DNA of 64,000 nucleotides from Termitomyces sp. T153 (taxonomy: Eukaryota > Basidiomycota > Agaricomycetes > Agaricales > Lyophyllaceae), in the NCBI GenBank assembly GCA_018296165.2, contig JACKQL020000083.1, forward strand, positions 148,291-212,290, read 5' to 3'. The first letter of the stretch is position 1, and each line of letters begins with the position of its first letter. The notes under the pieces were generated by a model, which was given only the letters and a program-made list of their open reading frames with translations, had not been told where the DNA came from and made no database searches. The translations under genes were made by a program, and so were the position numbers. Below are positions 35,301 to 45,928 of the stretch, one piece after another.

Positions 35301-36668
35301 CCGTAACTTCTGGGGTATGGTACACTCTCTGGCGGAAACGCATGGTGCTTCTTGCCATGACGGGTCAATGAACATCCCAACAAACTCCCTTCCCCTTTGA
35401 TGACAAAATGTGCATATCTTGCCTCAAGTTTCAACTCTTGCATGATGGTACGATCAGCAGTCGAGAGGCTGAGTTTTCGTTCGGGTGTCGTCGTTGGTGC
35501 ATCGAGTTCGTTGGTCGTTCGAAGCGTGGCAAGTGATGGTAAAGTAGATCGCGATGAGGTCGTGTGCGTGGGTGCAGATTTCGTGGGTGATTTGACACCT
35601 TCCGGAAAGGGGTGTCTTGTCCCGTTCGAATGACCAGGATAGAAAGATGATCCTAAGAACGTAAAACGCGGCTTGGCCTTTGCGCTAGTACTTTTCCGCC
35701 GTCGAGGTTGAGTGACCTCGGAAGGACTTTTGCCTTGGTTAGACGAGGTAGAACCTCGCGTCTGTGAAGAGAAAATATTAAGAAAATTGAACATCGTCAA
35801 TATCGTGTAATAAGAGTCGTAAAGAGTCGTCAATGAAGTCAAATCGCAAGTAGATGAGCAGGATAAAAGAAAATGGCGACCATAGAGTCTGATTCGAGCC
35901 GGTTTTGGACACCGGCCAATTACGGTGACTAGATAAATTCAGGGCCGAAATTCTACTTACGGAAAATCGATTTTCACTGATGGTCGCTGACGACTCTGAC
36001 GAGGGAGGGGCAGGGCCTAGTTCCCATGGGGTGACATCCTCCACTGGGCCGGTCGCCAACGTGGAACGATTGGGCATAACTGTCGGTATCGGTAGAAGTT
36101 CCCATGGCGTAACTTTTTCAACAAATTCCGACGTCAATGAAGAACGACTCGTTGCTGACCTGCATACAGGATACATCTCCCATGGTGCGACCTCCGACAT
36201 TGGCCCTGTCACGAGAGGTTGTTGAGGGCGTGTTGACACTGGCGAACTACTGTCACTAGCGACTGAGCTGGCTTGGGGAAGATCGTCGTTCACTGGCCCA
36301 GGTTGAAACTCCCAAGGAGTAACTTCTTCACGTGCGCCAGTCGCGAGGAAAGGCAAATCTTTTGAACTCATTTTTGTCTTGGAAAGGGGAGCCGAAGTCG
36401 GTGTGGCTACATGTGCCGGGTTGCGAAGTGGACGTATTGACGAAGTTCCAGGAACAGGAACTGAAGTCTTTGCTCGATCAGGAGGTGTCGGAAGAACATA
36501 TGTCGAATGTCGTTTCCTGAGTGATGGCGCAGGAACAATTGACGGCTGAGGTGTTCGTGGAGATCTGAGTGATACCATAGAGGCATTTTTGTGTCCGGAA
36601 GGGATAGAATTTGACCTCGGTAAAGAAGGGCGAGAATTGGGCGTGAGCTGTCCGTTGACAGGGTACAT
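32393..36668 (-). CDS. Very large SAM-dependent methyltransferase with disordered flanks
   Basis: A class I (Rossmann) methyltransferase core sits in the middle of an unusually long, Ser/Pro-rich protein of over 1,100 residues. Start at 36,668 (MYPVNGQLTPNSRPSLPRSN). Exon 1 carries four VTPWEL-type repeats and ends SENRFS; I join it to TRGSTSSNQGKSPSEV at about 35,764. The core is spread over small exons at about 34,500-35,300: motif I LDLGCGTGTWILDCA, the next strand as HFVGLDIVSLQPDL, then SRITWVHTNL and DGEFDFVHVKRIALGV, ending with INRIMKPGGAFE. Downstream it is disordered (LPPEEFFSHDQALN, RRGSSLPKATMHMDLK, SEVMWEWVQKFSVE). Stop at 32,393-32,395. Acceptor molecule unknown. A split into two genes is possible because the exon 1 to exon 2 intron is about 190 nt. 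Confidence 0.7.
36000..36335 (-). repeat. Four VTPWEL peptide repeats in the methyltransferase N-terminal region
   Basis: On the minus strand the segments EEVTPWEFQPGP, SEVAPWEMYPVC, EKVTPWELLPIP and EDVTPWELGPAP occur at about 36,300-36,335, 36,170-36,205, 36,088-36,122 and 36,010-36,045. Each is preceded by a G-P/ATG/SEF-type linker, and unit spacing is about 30-43 codons. Confidence 0.8.
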
Positions 36669-37092
36669 GATATTTTGTGAATTTTCTCAGAGAAATTGGT
36701 GAGCGATGAAGAGAATGGGTCAAATAGCTGCCCGAAGCAATGTTTGAGCAAACTGTAAAATGGTAGTCAGCACGACGGCAGGAAATATGTAAAATGTATC
36801 CGCTCTGTGCGCGGCCGTCAGTGTTACGCTTTCAAGTTTCAGTTATGAGATTTTGTTATGGATTGTGAACACCGTTCAACTGTGAGAACTCTCGAAACAT
36901 GCTTGTTTCCAAACACAGGCACCGATCACAACTTGAAATGGATTGCTCCAGAATCATACTCACCCCTTCTACATCCCCATTAGCCCAAGACAACCCTCAA
37001 CGATGAGAATGCATATATATACTTATATCTCGACATGACTGTGTTGCCTTTGTGTTGCCTTTCATGAAATTTCCTTCCAAGACTTAGTAGTA
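36669..37092. other. Intergenic spacer
   Basis: 424 bp holding the methyltransferase promoter and the 3' side of the AAGAB-like gene. A TATA-like string (atatatatacttatat) near 37,010-37,030 is on the left of the latter gene's stop. No gene. Confidence 0.4.
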
Positions 37093-38780
37093 CTAATATT
37101 CTGTATTTGCTTCAAGGCCATACACTAATCCTAGTGCAACTCTCGCTGCCGCTCTTCGCCTCTCACCCTCGCTCTCCATGTTCGCAATCTCAGCCTTCAT
37201 CTTTTGGAGCGCACCCAGGACTTTTGACAGATCGAAAGGTTCCATGTCATACGACCTATCGCCACCTGCGTCAAAATTCTCAGAGGCAAACGCGTCCAAA
37301 CCGTCATCTGATATCACAGATGAATCATTTTCGAGTGTATTTGAAGCCTTCGCTGTATTGGAACGAGTCTCAACGGCGGGTGGAAGTGGAAGCTTAGAAG
37401 TTCCGAATATTTGTAGAGAAGTGACCAAAATCTCTTCTTTACTTGGCAAATCACTGTCAATATCGTTGTCGTCCATATCCTTCCCATCTTCGCTACCGCC
37501 AAAATTAGAAACAGAACTCAAAGTTTTGTATAAGCTTCTCGCGTGGGGACCAGTGGGGGATAGACCACCAGTAGACATGTCCGGCGTTGAACGACCGGAG
37601 ATCTCGGGAGGTTCTAAAGCTGGCGCCGATAGGAAGACCGTGAAGTCATCATCAAAGCCAAACTTCGCTTCCGCTCCGGATGGTTTGACGCCAGACTCCA
37701 TTGCAGATGGTGACATGCTCATCCTACCAGTGCTGGCTGCGGACTTCCATGGATCATCCTGCAGCACACCATCCTCTTCAAGCCATCGTGCAAGTTCCTC
37801 CATCTCCCGCTTCATTGCTTTGGTCCTTGTAGACATTTGTTCGCTAGAGCTGGCAATTATCTCTTCGACTACCGATAGACTGTTATTTCGAGAAGTGTTG
37901 GCCCAGTCGGGCAGAGGCGATTCACGATATCGTGATGGTGGCAACCGTATATCTACCTTGGACGTTGTTTCCATTGATGGCCACATAATCGTGCTAAGAG
38001 CATCCAAAACTCGTTCGAATCCTGGTATTTCTGAAACTCACGTTAAAAATAGCTGAAATCATTCGAAATTATCCCCACCAGAGGACCAAACATCACTTCT
38101 AGGATTCTCTCTTTCACCATCTGTGTCCTTTTCGGTTGCATCTATAAATTCGAATCCATAAGACGAGAGAAATTCATCAATTTCAATATCATGTTCTTCC
38201 TCGTCATCTGAGATTGGAGACGTCGGGCGTGACGACGTCCGCGGCGCAAGTCTTATTGCAAGGGACACCTCAGGCTCACATCCAGAGAGATCGTGCGCGA
38301 TGCGTTCAATGTGATGTTTATAGGACTGAGGTAGCTTCAGCATCTCGAGCAAAAGCCACGGATAGCGCACGCTGAGGGAACTGACAAACCTCTCCTTGGG
38401 ACCAGACGAATATGACAGCGGGTATATTCTGGACCTGATGAGGGCTGAGGCCATGTATTCTGTGGGCAGCAAAGTGTACAACTGCGGAGTAATATTTGTT
38501 TGTGATCGTCCATGGAACCTTGATAAAGCCTCCGGAAGATCCAGGCGACTCCGACAATGTATTCGCATCATTAGTGATGGCCGATGGTGGAGAAAACTGT
38601 CGTTTGCCTCCGTTCTGTATACCTAAAGAACAAAGCAGTGGGTTAAATTAACCAGAAACATCATAAAAGCTGGATTGTACGGTAGATACAGGCTTGTGCC
38701 TGGGAGATTCGAGATGAAAGGACGAGGATCCTGCAGGAAGCGTCGGCGAAAATGTGGTCAGATTCCAGGTTTACTGACAT
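37093..38780 (-). CDS. AAGAB (p34)/IRC6-like adaptin-binding protein
   Basis: Homologue of alpha/gamma-adaptin-binding protein p34, a chaperone-like factor for clathrin adaptor assembly with a Rab-like GTPase fold; IRC6 is the budding-yeast relative. Start at 38,780: MSVNLESDHIFADASCRILV, continuing LSSRISQAQAC. After an intron comes GFIKVPWTITNKYYSAVVHF, the WTI-NKYY block typical of the family, then NIPAVIFVWSQGE. A further exon gives SYKHHIERIAHDLSGCEPEV and YGFEFIDATEKD, the conserved (G)FEF(I/V)D motif. A donor inside NPR and an acceptor before IPGFERVLDALSTIMWPSME restore the frame. The C-terminal helix (LSKVLGALQKMKAEIANMES, then GERRRAAARVALGL) matches the family end. Stop at 37,093. 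The plus-strand frame at 37,178-38,056 is its shadow. Confidence 0.85.
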
Positions 38781-39041
38781 GGTAGTCGTTATAGTTAAGC
38801 AGGGACTTGGTCACCGAGGTCGTCACGTTCCTGTGACTGTGACTGAGGTACAGTGACCACGGGCACCGAGATTGAAAGAAATGTAGACACCTTTCAAGTG
38901 TCGCGACTACTACTCATAAGAAAAAAAGTGACTGAAGCCACTCAAGTATTCTCTACATAGTGCTGACAGAATGTAATAAAAACAGCACTTTCTGGTCAAC
39001 CATTTATATAAACTACGCTATGACGACCCAGATATACCTCA

Positions 39042-41302
39042 GTGTCGTCCAGACATGCGGCTTCAAGCATTCCCTATTCTTTTCGGGTTCGTCTTTCTAA
39101 AGATCTAAGCGAGCTCAAGGACTCGCCATACCCTGGTGTCACCATCTTTACTGATGATGCTGACATCAGGAAGCTTTGTCTTATTCTCACCCCCCTTGGT
39201 GGTCCCCGGAAGGACCTCTCACTTCATTTGGATGTTCTTCTCCCAAAGAGTTGGGTAAGTTCACATCCAGGTTTCATTCTCGTATCTCATGATAAACCGT
39301 GATAGCCCATATATCCTCCTGAAATCAAGACGAACGTTGTTCGAATACAACATCCTAATTTAATTGAACATTACATATGCTGCGATCTGTTAATAAGCCG
39401 CGACCAATTACACGCTGGATACACCGGGGGTGAGTGCATACACCGTTCATGATCGCTGTACCATTTTCTCATGTATTCATTTTTCTTCGATCAGCTACAC
39501 CCCGGCGCTGACACTCCGCGGCCTCTTTCTGCAATTTCTGACGTTCTTCTCAAGTACTCGTGTAAGACTTCAGCGAGCCTTTTTGAGTTAATCTCATCTC
39601 AGAACTGTATCTTAATAGATTTTGCAAGATTATGGTGACTCTGTCTACATTGAGGATTATCTTGTCCACCAGTATATGACAGAAGAATATTTTACAAGTA
39701 CTCTGCTTGAGACGAGGCGCCAGCTATCCAGACCAGAACAAATAGCGATGGAACAGCAATGGACTGCATGTTATCTAGCAGAAATCGACATTACAACGTA
39801 CCAGCTTCACAAAGAGACAGTGACGCACTGTGCGAAAACTGTTAAAGGTGGCGCTAGGGTTCATCGGCTCTCAGTTGTCAACCCACGCTGGAAAGCGACG
39901 CACGAAGTCATCTCCCGACGGCGGTGCGAGAAATGTCTGTATGGTTCGGAAAATCTTCACGCATACCGCCAGGTCCAAGAAAAGTCGGAAAGCAAGAATC
40001 AAGTGGTGGTTAACCTGGTTCCTCCCCCAGTTTGTCTTCTGGGCATGCTCAATGATGAAATTTCCTTTGAGTTGTCTGTCTATATACCCTCCGAATTCGT
40101 TCTGGACTTTTCCGTTGCCTATCCCCGCTTTCGGCGTCCGATCACATTCACTCGCGAACTTTTGCAGAGAGCTTCGTTGTTTCTTCTTGCGGACCTCCAT
40201 CCATGAATCGGTGATCGGCATTGGCTTTGCTCTTGATCCGAAATCCCGCAGACTCTCGTCCGACTTTGATTGGTTGAGTAAGGAGGCGTTTGATCAGTTC
40301 GGTGTCGAAACCAGTATACAAAAATATGACTCCAAGTTCTTTCTGCCTCTCGCATTCAGTCATCCTCATTTTGAACGGGCACGGAAGGACATTTGATTGC
40401 ACTTGCAATATCTTGACGAGGCTGTTCGCAAGGCTGAGTCCGCTGTCGCTCGGCGCATGGCTCAACGTACAGGTAGCAAAACCTTGAGCCGCCTCGCAGC
40501 TCCTCGCAAAGATCATGAACTTGTTGAGGTCGTCTACAGAATGATCACCTCTTCCACCTCCTGTTGCGCCTCACGCGCACTACTCCTGCCATCCTTCACG
40601 ATACGACTCATCGTTTTCGGCGCTTCACCACGGTTACCGGATCACGTAGTAAACCGGAGGACCCCGATCTTGGTGAATTTATCTCATTAACCTCGTTCTT
40701 GCTTGTCCTCCTATGGACGAGGCCACACCCATAACATATGCACACTCATCACATGGCAACTGTTAAACAGCCCGTTCCTTGAGGAAGCTATCACTCGTAA
40801 CGTACGCTGGATACTCGCTGATAGCCCAGAACTCGAGGTTCTCGAGAATGGCACAAGCGACTACCGCCTGCAGAAGACGTTCTTGAAGTCCCGCACAAGT
40901 CTTGGGCTGATTATATTTCAGATTGCGTTCCTCGACATCTTCATCAAGACATATGCCGGAGCCGGTGTCAAGCGTTTGGATGAAATTATGGGTTCCTCGA
41001 AGCGGATATCCGGAAGAACAGTAAAGGAGGTGAAAGCGATATATGGGGTGGTTACATGGTCAGGATTTTTTGAGCGAGTGCGATATGTGAGAGGGCTGTC
41101 ATTTGATAAGGAGAAGATGTCCGAACTACTGAGGGCCGCCGTGCATAAAAGCTCGCAGAAAGGATACCACACTCCAACATCGCCGACAGAGTTACACATC
41201 TGGGAACGAATCGGGACAACCTCGAGAAGAAATGGATTGAGGCAAAAAAGACCTGACTATGCGGAAAGTGTATCGATACTTTCGGGACTATGGGAGATCT
41301 AG
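39042..41302 (+). pseudogene. E2-like (UBC) / F-box-like hybrid protein of Agaricomycetes, inactivated
   Basis: Belongs to a family, expanded in Agaricomycetes, that fuses a ubiquitin-conjugating-like fold to an F-box-like segment and a long helical tail. The UBC part reads SPYPGVTIFTDDADIRKLCL, LSLHLDVLLPKSW, YPPEIKTNVVRIQHPNL and ICCDLL, with the HPN triplet and active-site-like Cys kept. A later exon (from 39,622) holds DYGDSVYIEDYLVHQYM, a Cys pair (RRCEKCLYG) and the F-box-like LLGMLNDEISFELSVYIPSE. Damage: a -1 shift near 40,151-40,175 (the frame continues as RELRCFFLRTSIHESVIGIG), a nonsense TGA at 40,394-40,396 where relatives have Trp, and a frame change with apparent deletion near 40,550. 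The tail from 40,750 (FLEEAITRNVRWILADSPEL) is again open to 41,302. Start codon not identified. Confidence 0.7.
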
Positions 41303-41473
41303 ACTCCAGAAAACTCGTTTGTTTGCCTAAATCAGAGGTTGGTTACATCATGGAGAGCATTTCAAACAAGCATGATACTCATAATCGAATATATACATGT
41401 GAGGAGATGACCGTCTTAAGGGGTCATCATTGATGTTCTTAAACCGACAGAAGATGCTTTTACACCAACACTT

Positions 41474-43213
41474 CTATGCAGCTGTAGAGCTTGCAGTAGT
41501 AGCAGCAGCTTTCTCTGCCTTGGCTTTATCGGTCTCATCCCTGATACCCCCCTCCGCGAAACTAAGGATGCCCGCCATATCAAGTTGTTTTACGATCGAC
41601 TCTGCAGTCGCGACATCCATGTCCCCAAGAACTGTGTTCACTGCCTCCAGTGTGCCCTGCTTGAGAGCGTCCTGGAGATCGGGCGGGAAACCCTCAAAGA
41701 CGTCCCACCTGAACTGCAGTGCCTTGCGCACTTCCTCGACATCCAGGCCCTCCGTCTGTGGACCTTCAAGTACCAGATTCTCAGGTGGAGGCCCGTCAGG
41801 CACGTTGAAGGAAATAGACTGCTCTGGATTCTCGGGGACAAGCTGAATCTGTTCCTTTCCTGAGGCTTCGGCCTGCTCCTTGAGAGAGACGTTAACACGC
41901 TCGACAAGGTGGCGGTAGGTCCCCTCCATGTCGCTCACGAATACATTCTCCGCACGTGGATCACCTGAGACCATTCTGGTAGCACCGTAGTTAGTTATAC
42001 AAACTATAGAGAAGTTCAACCAAACTCACTTGCGGAAAAACACGCGAACACCATCCTTTCCAAGCTTCTCACAATATTGAAGCAAGAGACTCTGGTGTAC
42101 ACATTGTTTGGCGTACTTATGTTTACCTGCGCTCTGCGCTCGGAATGCAGCGACGAGCAGGGCGTCGGAGGCACCAGGAACGATAACATCGCGATGTGAC
42201 TGAATGAACTCAAACGATTTCTCGTACGCGCGTACGGGGATCTTTGAGAAAGCTTCTAGAGAGGGTGTCAAGTCAGGTAAAGTCTCGTCTTCCTCGTCCT
42301 CGTCCTCATCCTTATCCACTGGGGTTGGGGTGGCCACAGCCTTGGGGTTAAGAATTTCGTATTCTGTTGTAGTAGTTTTGGTATTTTCTTTGCCTTGATC
42401 AAACTTTGCGTGTGGGATGGGTTTAGGTTCTGGAGGAGGGGGAACATACTATGTACATATACATAGTCATGAGATATCGAATAACGGGTTGTGATAAGAC
42501 CAACCTTGCTCTCAAATCCATCGTGGAGATCTTCACTAGTGATATGTTTCTTCTGTTCTTTTTCTTCTGCTGCGAGCTTGGCCGTATCATTATCGATCGT
42601 CTCCTTGAGTTTGGTGACGTGCTCCGCCATACCACTTGCAAGATTTTTGGCGACCTTCTCATCGCGTTCGGATTCAATAGTATTGGCTTCCTTTACCTTG
42701 ACACGCGCATCGTCTCCGACTTTCCTGAGCAACGCCAGCAACATGCCGTCATAGGTCTGTTCAGTTTTGTCTGGGTTGTTACCAGGAGGGCAATCGCGCG
42801 ATGGATTCTTCTCTAGGCGTTCGACATAAGAGTTGAAGTAGACAGTCGGGGGAACGGGCGGGGCAGGATCAGCAAGAGTATTGGCAATGTCAATAATGCG
42901 AGGGAGGAGAACGGAGTTGCAAGCGATCTCTGCCTTGAGTTGGATGATAGTATGCTTGCGCAATTCGCGTTTCTCGTGTATATCGCGCTGCTTCCATCTA
43001 ATGACAAGATCATGGATGGGCTGATCGAACCACACCGTCAGTATATGGCACATACCGAATCAACGACTTTTTATCAACGTTGGGATGACCCTCGATGTCA
43101 GAATCGTCCGAAAGCTGAAGATAAGATAAATTAGATCGCCATTAGGGCCAGAAGGGAGCATAAGGCCGTACCTCGAGCTTGTCCCACTTCTTGTAGCTCG
43201 CGGAAAGGGACAT
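41474..43213 (-). CDS. CDC37: HSP90 co-chaperone CDC37
   Basis: Kinase-specific co-chaperone that loads protein kinases onto HSP90. Start at 43,213 (MSLSASYKKWDKLE), splicing to LSDDSDIEGHPNVDKKSLIR and then WKQRDIHEKRELRKHTI, the hallmark N-terminal kinase-binding block with HPNVD. A long coiled coil follows (EKVAKNLASGMAEHVTKLKE). After an intron near 42,430-42,510 the middle HSP90-binding domain appears: PDLTPSLEAFSKIPVRAYEK, FIQSHRDVIVPGASDALLVA and KQCVHQSLLLQYCEKLGKDG. The C-terminal part includes GPPPENLVLEGPQTEGLDVE and EEVRKALQFRWDVFEG. It ends in an Ala/Thr run at 41,474. Complete and intact. Divergent from the F-box gene (288 bp). Confidence 0.93.
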
Positions 43214-43501
43214 GATGAGTGTCTGGAAAGGGTGGGCTGAGAAACTGTACTTATGGCAAATAAGGATGCCGATTGTGGCAGATCCGTCGAATTTTCTGGA
43301 ACGCTGCAACGCACCGAACGTCCGAAATCCAGCGTCTATCTTATACTCTGACAAAAAGTCCTATGCTTAGTAGATCACTGGTTCAAATTGAGTCGTTCAT
43401 CACTAACCCTGCACGACAGCAAGAAAGGACTTCTGACTGGCATCTCCGAATCCGGCTTCTTACATAACCTCTCACTCTTCCTCGCACTTGCTACTCGTGA
43501 A

Positions 43502-45292
43502 ATGGCCTGGAAGCCCTCTTTCAATCAGGGCATAACCAGTTTCAAGGAGCTGCGTTTGGATGAAGCGCTCAATCACTTCTCAAAGGCAAGTCAGGCGCCT
43601 TCTCTAGGTCCTCAAGTCTCAATCATCCATTTCTAGGCTCTGAAATGTACAGGAGGAGACCAACAACACGTTATCTATGACTCCCGTGCTGCAGCATACG
43701 AGAAGCTTGGAATGCCTAAGGAGGCTTTACGAGACGCGAAATTCGTTATTAAACTTGCTCCAGACCACTGGCAAGGTTATGCGCGTGCTGCGCGACTATT
43801 TTTTCTTGCTTCAAAATTCGACGCGTCTTTATCTATGGCAGATCTGGCGTTCTCCCGCATCAAACAATCGAGCACGAAACGACGCGACGAGATCTTAAAA
43901 CTCAGAGATGACATCCTCCGGGCCCAGTTCGCCGAGGCAGAGCGGCAGAGATTGATGCGCAACCAGTTCGAGAAGCTGCCGGTGGAACTTTTGAGTGAGG
44001 TCTTTCGTTATGCACTATTCGACGACACGGCTGCTCTCATCCGCGTTTTACGCGTGTGCAGCTATTGGCGTAATGTCGCGTGGACCACACCCGCTCTTTG
44101 GGATACCCTTATTCTTACTCCAAAGTTTCCAGTCCGCAAGTTATCATTGTGGCTCAATCAATCTAAAGGGATGATACGAGAGCTACATATCAGGGCTGAT
44201 GTAGCAACCCATCCCGACTGGCCGTTTCCCGATCTTGCAAATATTGGCTGGGACCGAATTCGCGTTTTATCTGCAGTTTCGTGGGATCCAGCTCAATATA
44301 TTGATAAGAGAAAACTAGGCAATGGTACATTGTCATGTCTTGAAGAACTCGTGATGATAGAGGAGCGAATTTGTCGAAGACGCGCTAGTCCTGGATTGTT
44401 TCTTCTGCTTCAGAATGCAGGACTACATTCCCTTTCCTTCTCGAAGTCCGAACTCTCCTGGAAAGAAGTCTCTGAGAATCTAACCAACCTCACATCCCTC
44501 AGTGTTCAAAGTGGTACTAAAGATCCTCAGTATCTCGTGCAAGCGTTGGAAGCAAATCCAGGCCTCGTAACCGTCAAGATTTTGGATCATTTCAACTATA
44601 TCTGTTCCGCACAATCTCCCTTGAGACTATCCCATCTTACTCATCTCGAACTCACGGGGAGCTGGGCTCCCAGCTTACTCGAATCTCTTGTTGCCCCCAA
44701 TTTGAAAACCCTCATCATAAAGGCCTCTAGTCATACTCTAAACCTTGCGTTCAAGCGCATGATTGCGAACGAAGGTGCCGCGAATCTCACACATCTCGTC
44801 ATTGACAGATGCTCGATAGATTCCAGTGTCATAAACTACTTCTTACAAAACGCCGAACACCTTACACATCTGCAGCTGAACTCTCTTTCGAAGTGTGCAA
44901 ACACCGTCATGGATGCTCTAGCAGGCTCCATCTCTCCTTCTAAAGGAAAGCCGACTCCAACTCCGGTCGTCATGTTCACAGACACAAATCGGGCTCCCAT
45001 TCTTTGTCCTGCGTTGACTCACATTGACGTATCTCAGTCGCAGGACGTACTCACAGGACCGCTCATTAGGCTTGTCAAGTTGCGCATTTCTGGAGCAGCA
45101 GCGACTTGGGAAGGTGCCTCAGGCATTAATGATAATCCGGACCTAGCGCTTCCGCCCAAGTGTGCTCGGATCAAGAGTCTCAACTTGGATCAATGCTCAC
45201 AGATTGACGCGGCGTGGCTCCCGTGGTTGAGGCAAAATGTACAGATTGTCAGTTGTGTGTACGAAACCAAACAGAAGAGCCATTGGAGGTGA
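43502..45292 (+). CDS. TPR / F-box / leucine-rich-repeat protein (Pof3/Dia2-like)
   Basis: Likely substrate receptor of an SCF ubiquitin ligase. Exons 43,502-43,585 and 43,637-45,292 give 579 residues. The TPR part: SFNQGITSFKELRLDEALNH, splicing to ALKCTGGDQQHVIYDSRAAA and YEKLGMPKEALRDAKFVIKL, then APDHWQGYARAARLFFLASK. The F-box is FEKLPVELLSEVFRYALFDD with the following RVCSYWRNVAWTTPALWDTL, and the rest is an irregular LRR array (LTSLSVQSGT, LTHLELTGSW, LTHLVIDRCS, LTHLQLNSLS, ALTHIDVSQSQDV). Fission-yeast Pof3 and budding-yeast Dia2 share this order and act in genome maintenance; orthology is inferred. The only intron, 43,586-43,636 (51 nt), starts GCAAGT: a GC-AG intron. Confidence 0.88.
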
Positions 45293-45369
45293 GGGAGATT
45301 GTAACTGGCGTTGCATTGGATATATCGGTAAGCATTGACATGCGCATCTATGGACGATGTACATATTAC

Positions 45370-45690
45370 AGAACCTATCATAACGTTAGACCCTTGTTTA
45401 CTTCGCTGCCGCATTGGCTGGGACGTGTATAATCATAGCTACACGAGAAAATGAACTGGCTGGATTCCTAGATCTCGGTAGCTTGTATCATGAGACATGT
45501 TAGAACACAGATAAAATCAATGACGAGAATCAATGATTAGAGAAATGAGGACAATTAGAAAGTTGAAGAAAACTTAGAGGTTGGACAAATACAAGGAAAA
45601 ACATTGTGTTGATGCTTACATCTAATACAATCTAGCTCAATTTTTATCACTATAAATTGTCTATATTTATAACTATGATGATGATGATGA
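45370..45690. repeat. Solo copy of a fold-back repeat family just 3' of the F-box gene
   Basis: Bases 45,376-45,440 (cataacgttagacccttgtt...) resemble 48,288-48,355 in the same orientation. Bases 45,450-45,690, reversed, resemble 48,470-48,660: the shared strings attgagcta, agattgtatta and tgtaagcatcaac are easy to see. Having both orientations in one block suggests a fold-back (inverted-repeat) element. Unlike the copy at 48 kb this one still has CG dinucleotides. It ends beside an ATG microsatellite (45,676-45,700). Confidence 0.6.
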
Positions 45691-45700
45691 TGATGATGAT
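45676..45700. repeat. ATG trinucleotide microsatellite
   Basis: About eight ATG/GAT units in a row at the edge of the fold-back repeat. Directly visible. Confidence 0.85.
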
Positions 45701-45928
45701 AATGACGTTCCATTTTGTTTACTTTTAAGACCTATTTTACACTTGAACAATTGTGTTCTAGGTCCCGCAGTATAGTAAGGGGTGGTAATTACGGACACAT
45801 CCGGTAGGTACTCCGGCCCGATACCTTTTCAAGTATGCCGCTTACGCCTCGTAGCTACTTTACTACATTTCAACCGTCAAGGGCGCCCTCTGCGGCCGCA
45901 ATGCCCGCTACTCTTTGCATAGTAATTA

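Noticed and set aside
37178..38056. 292-codon plus-strand frame
   Set aside because: Shadow of the AAGAB-like exon on the minus strand; composition is the reverse complement of Ser/Asp-rich coding sequence.
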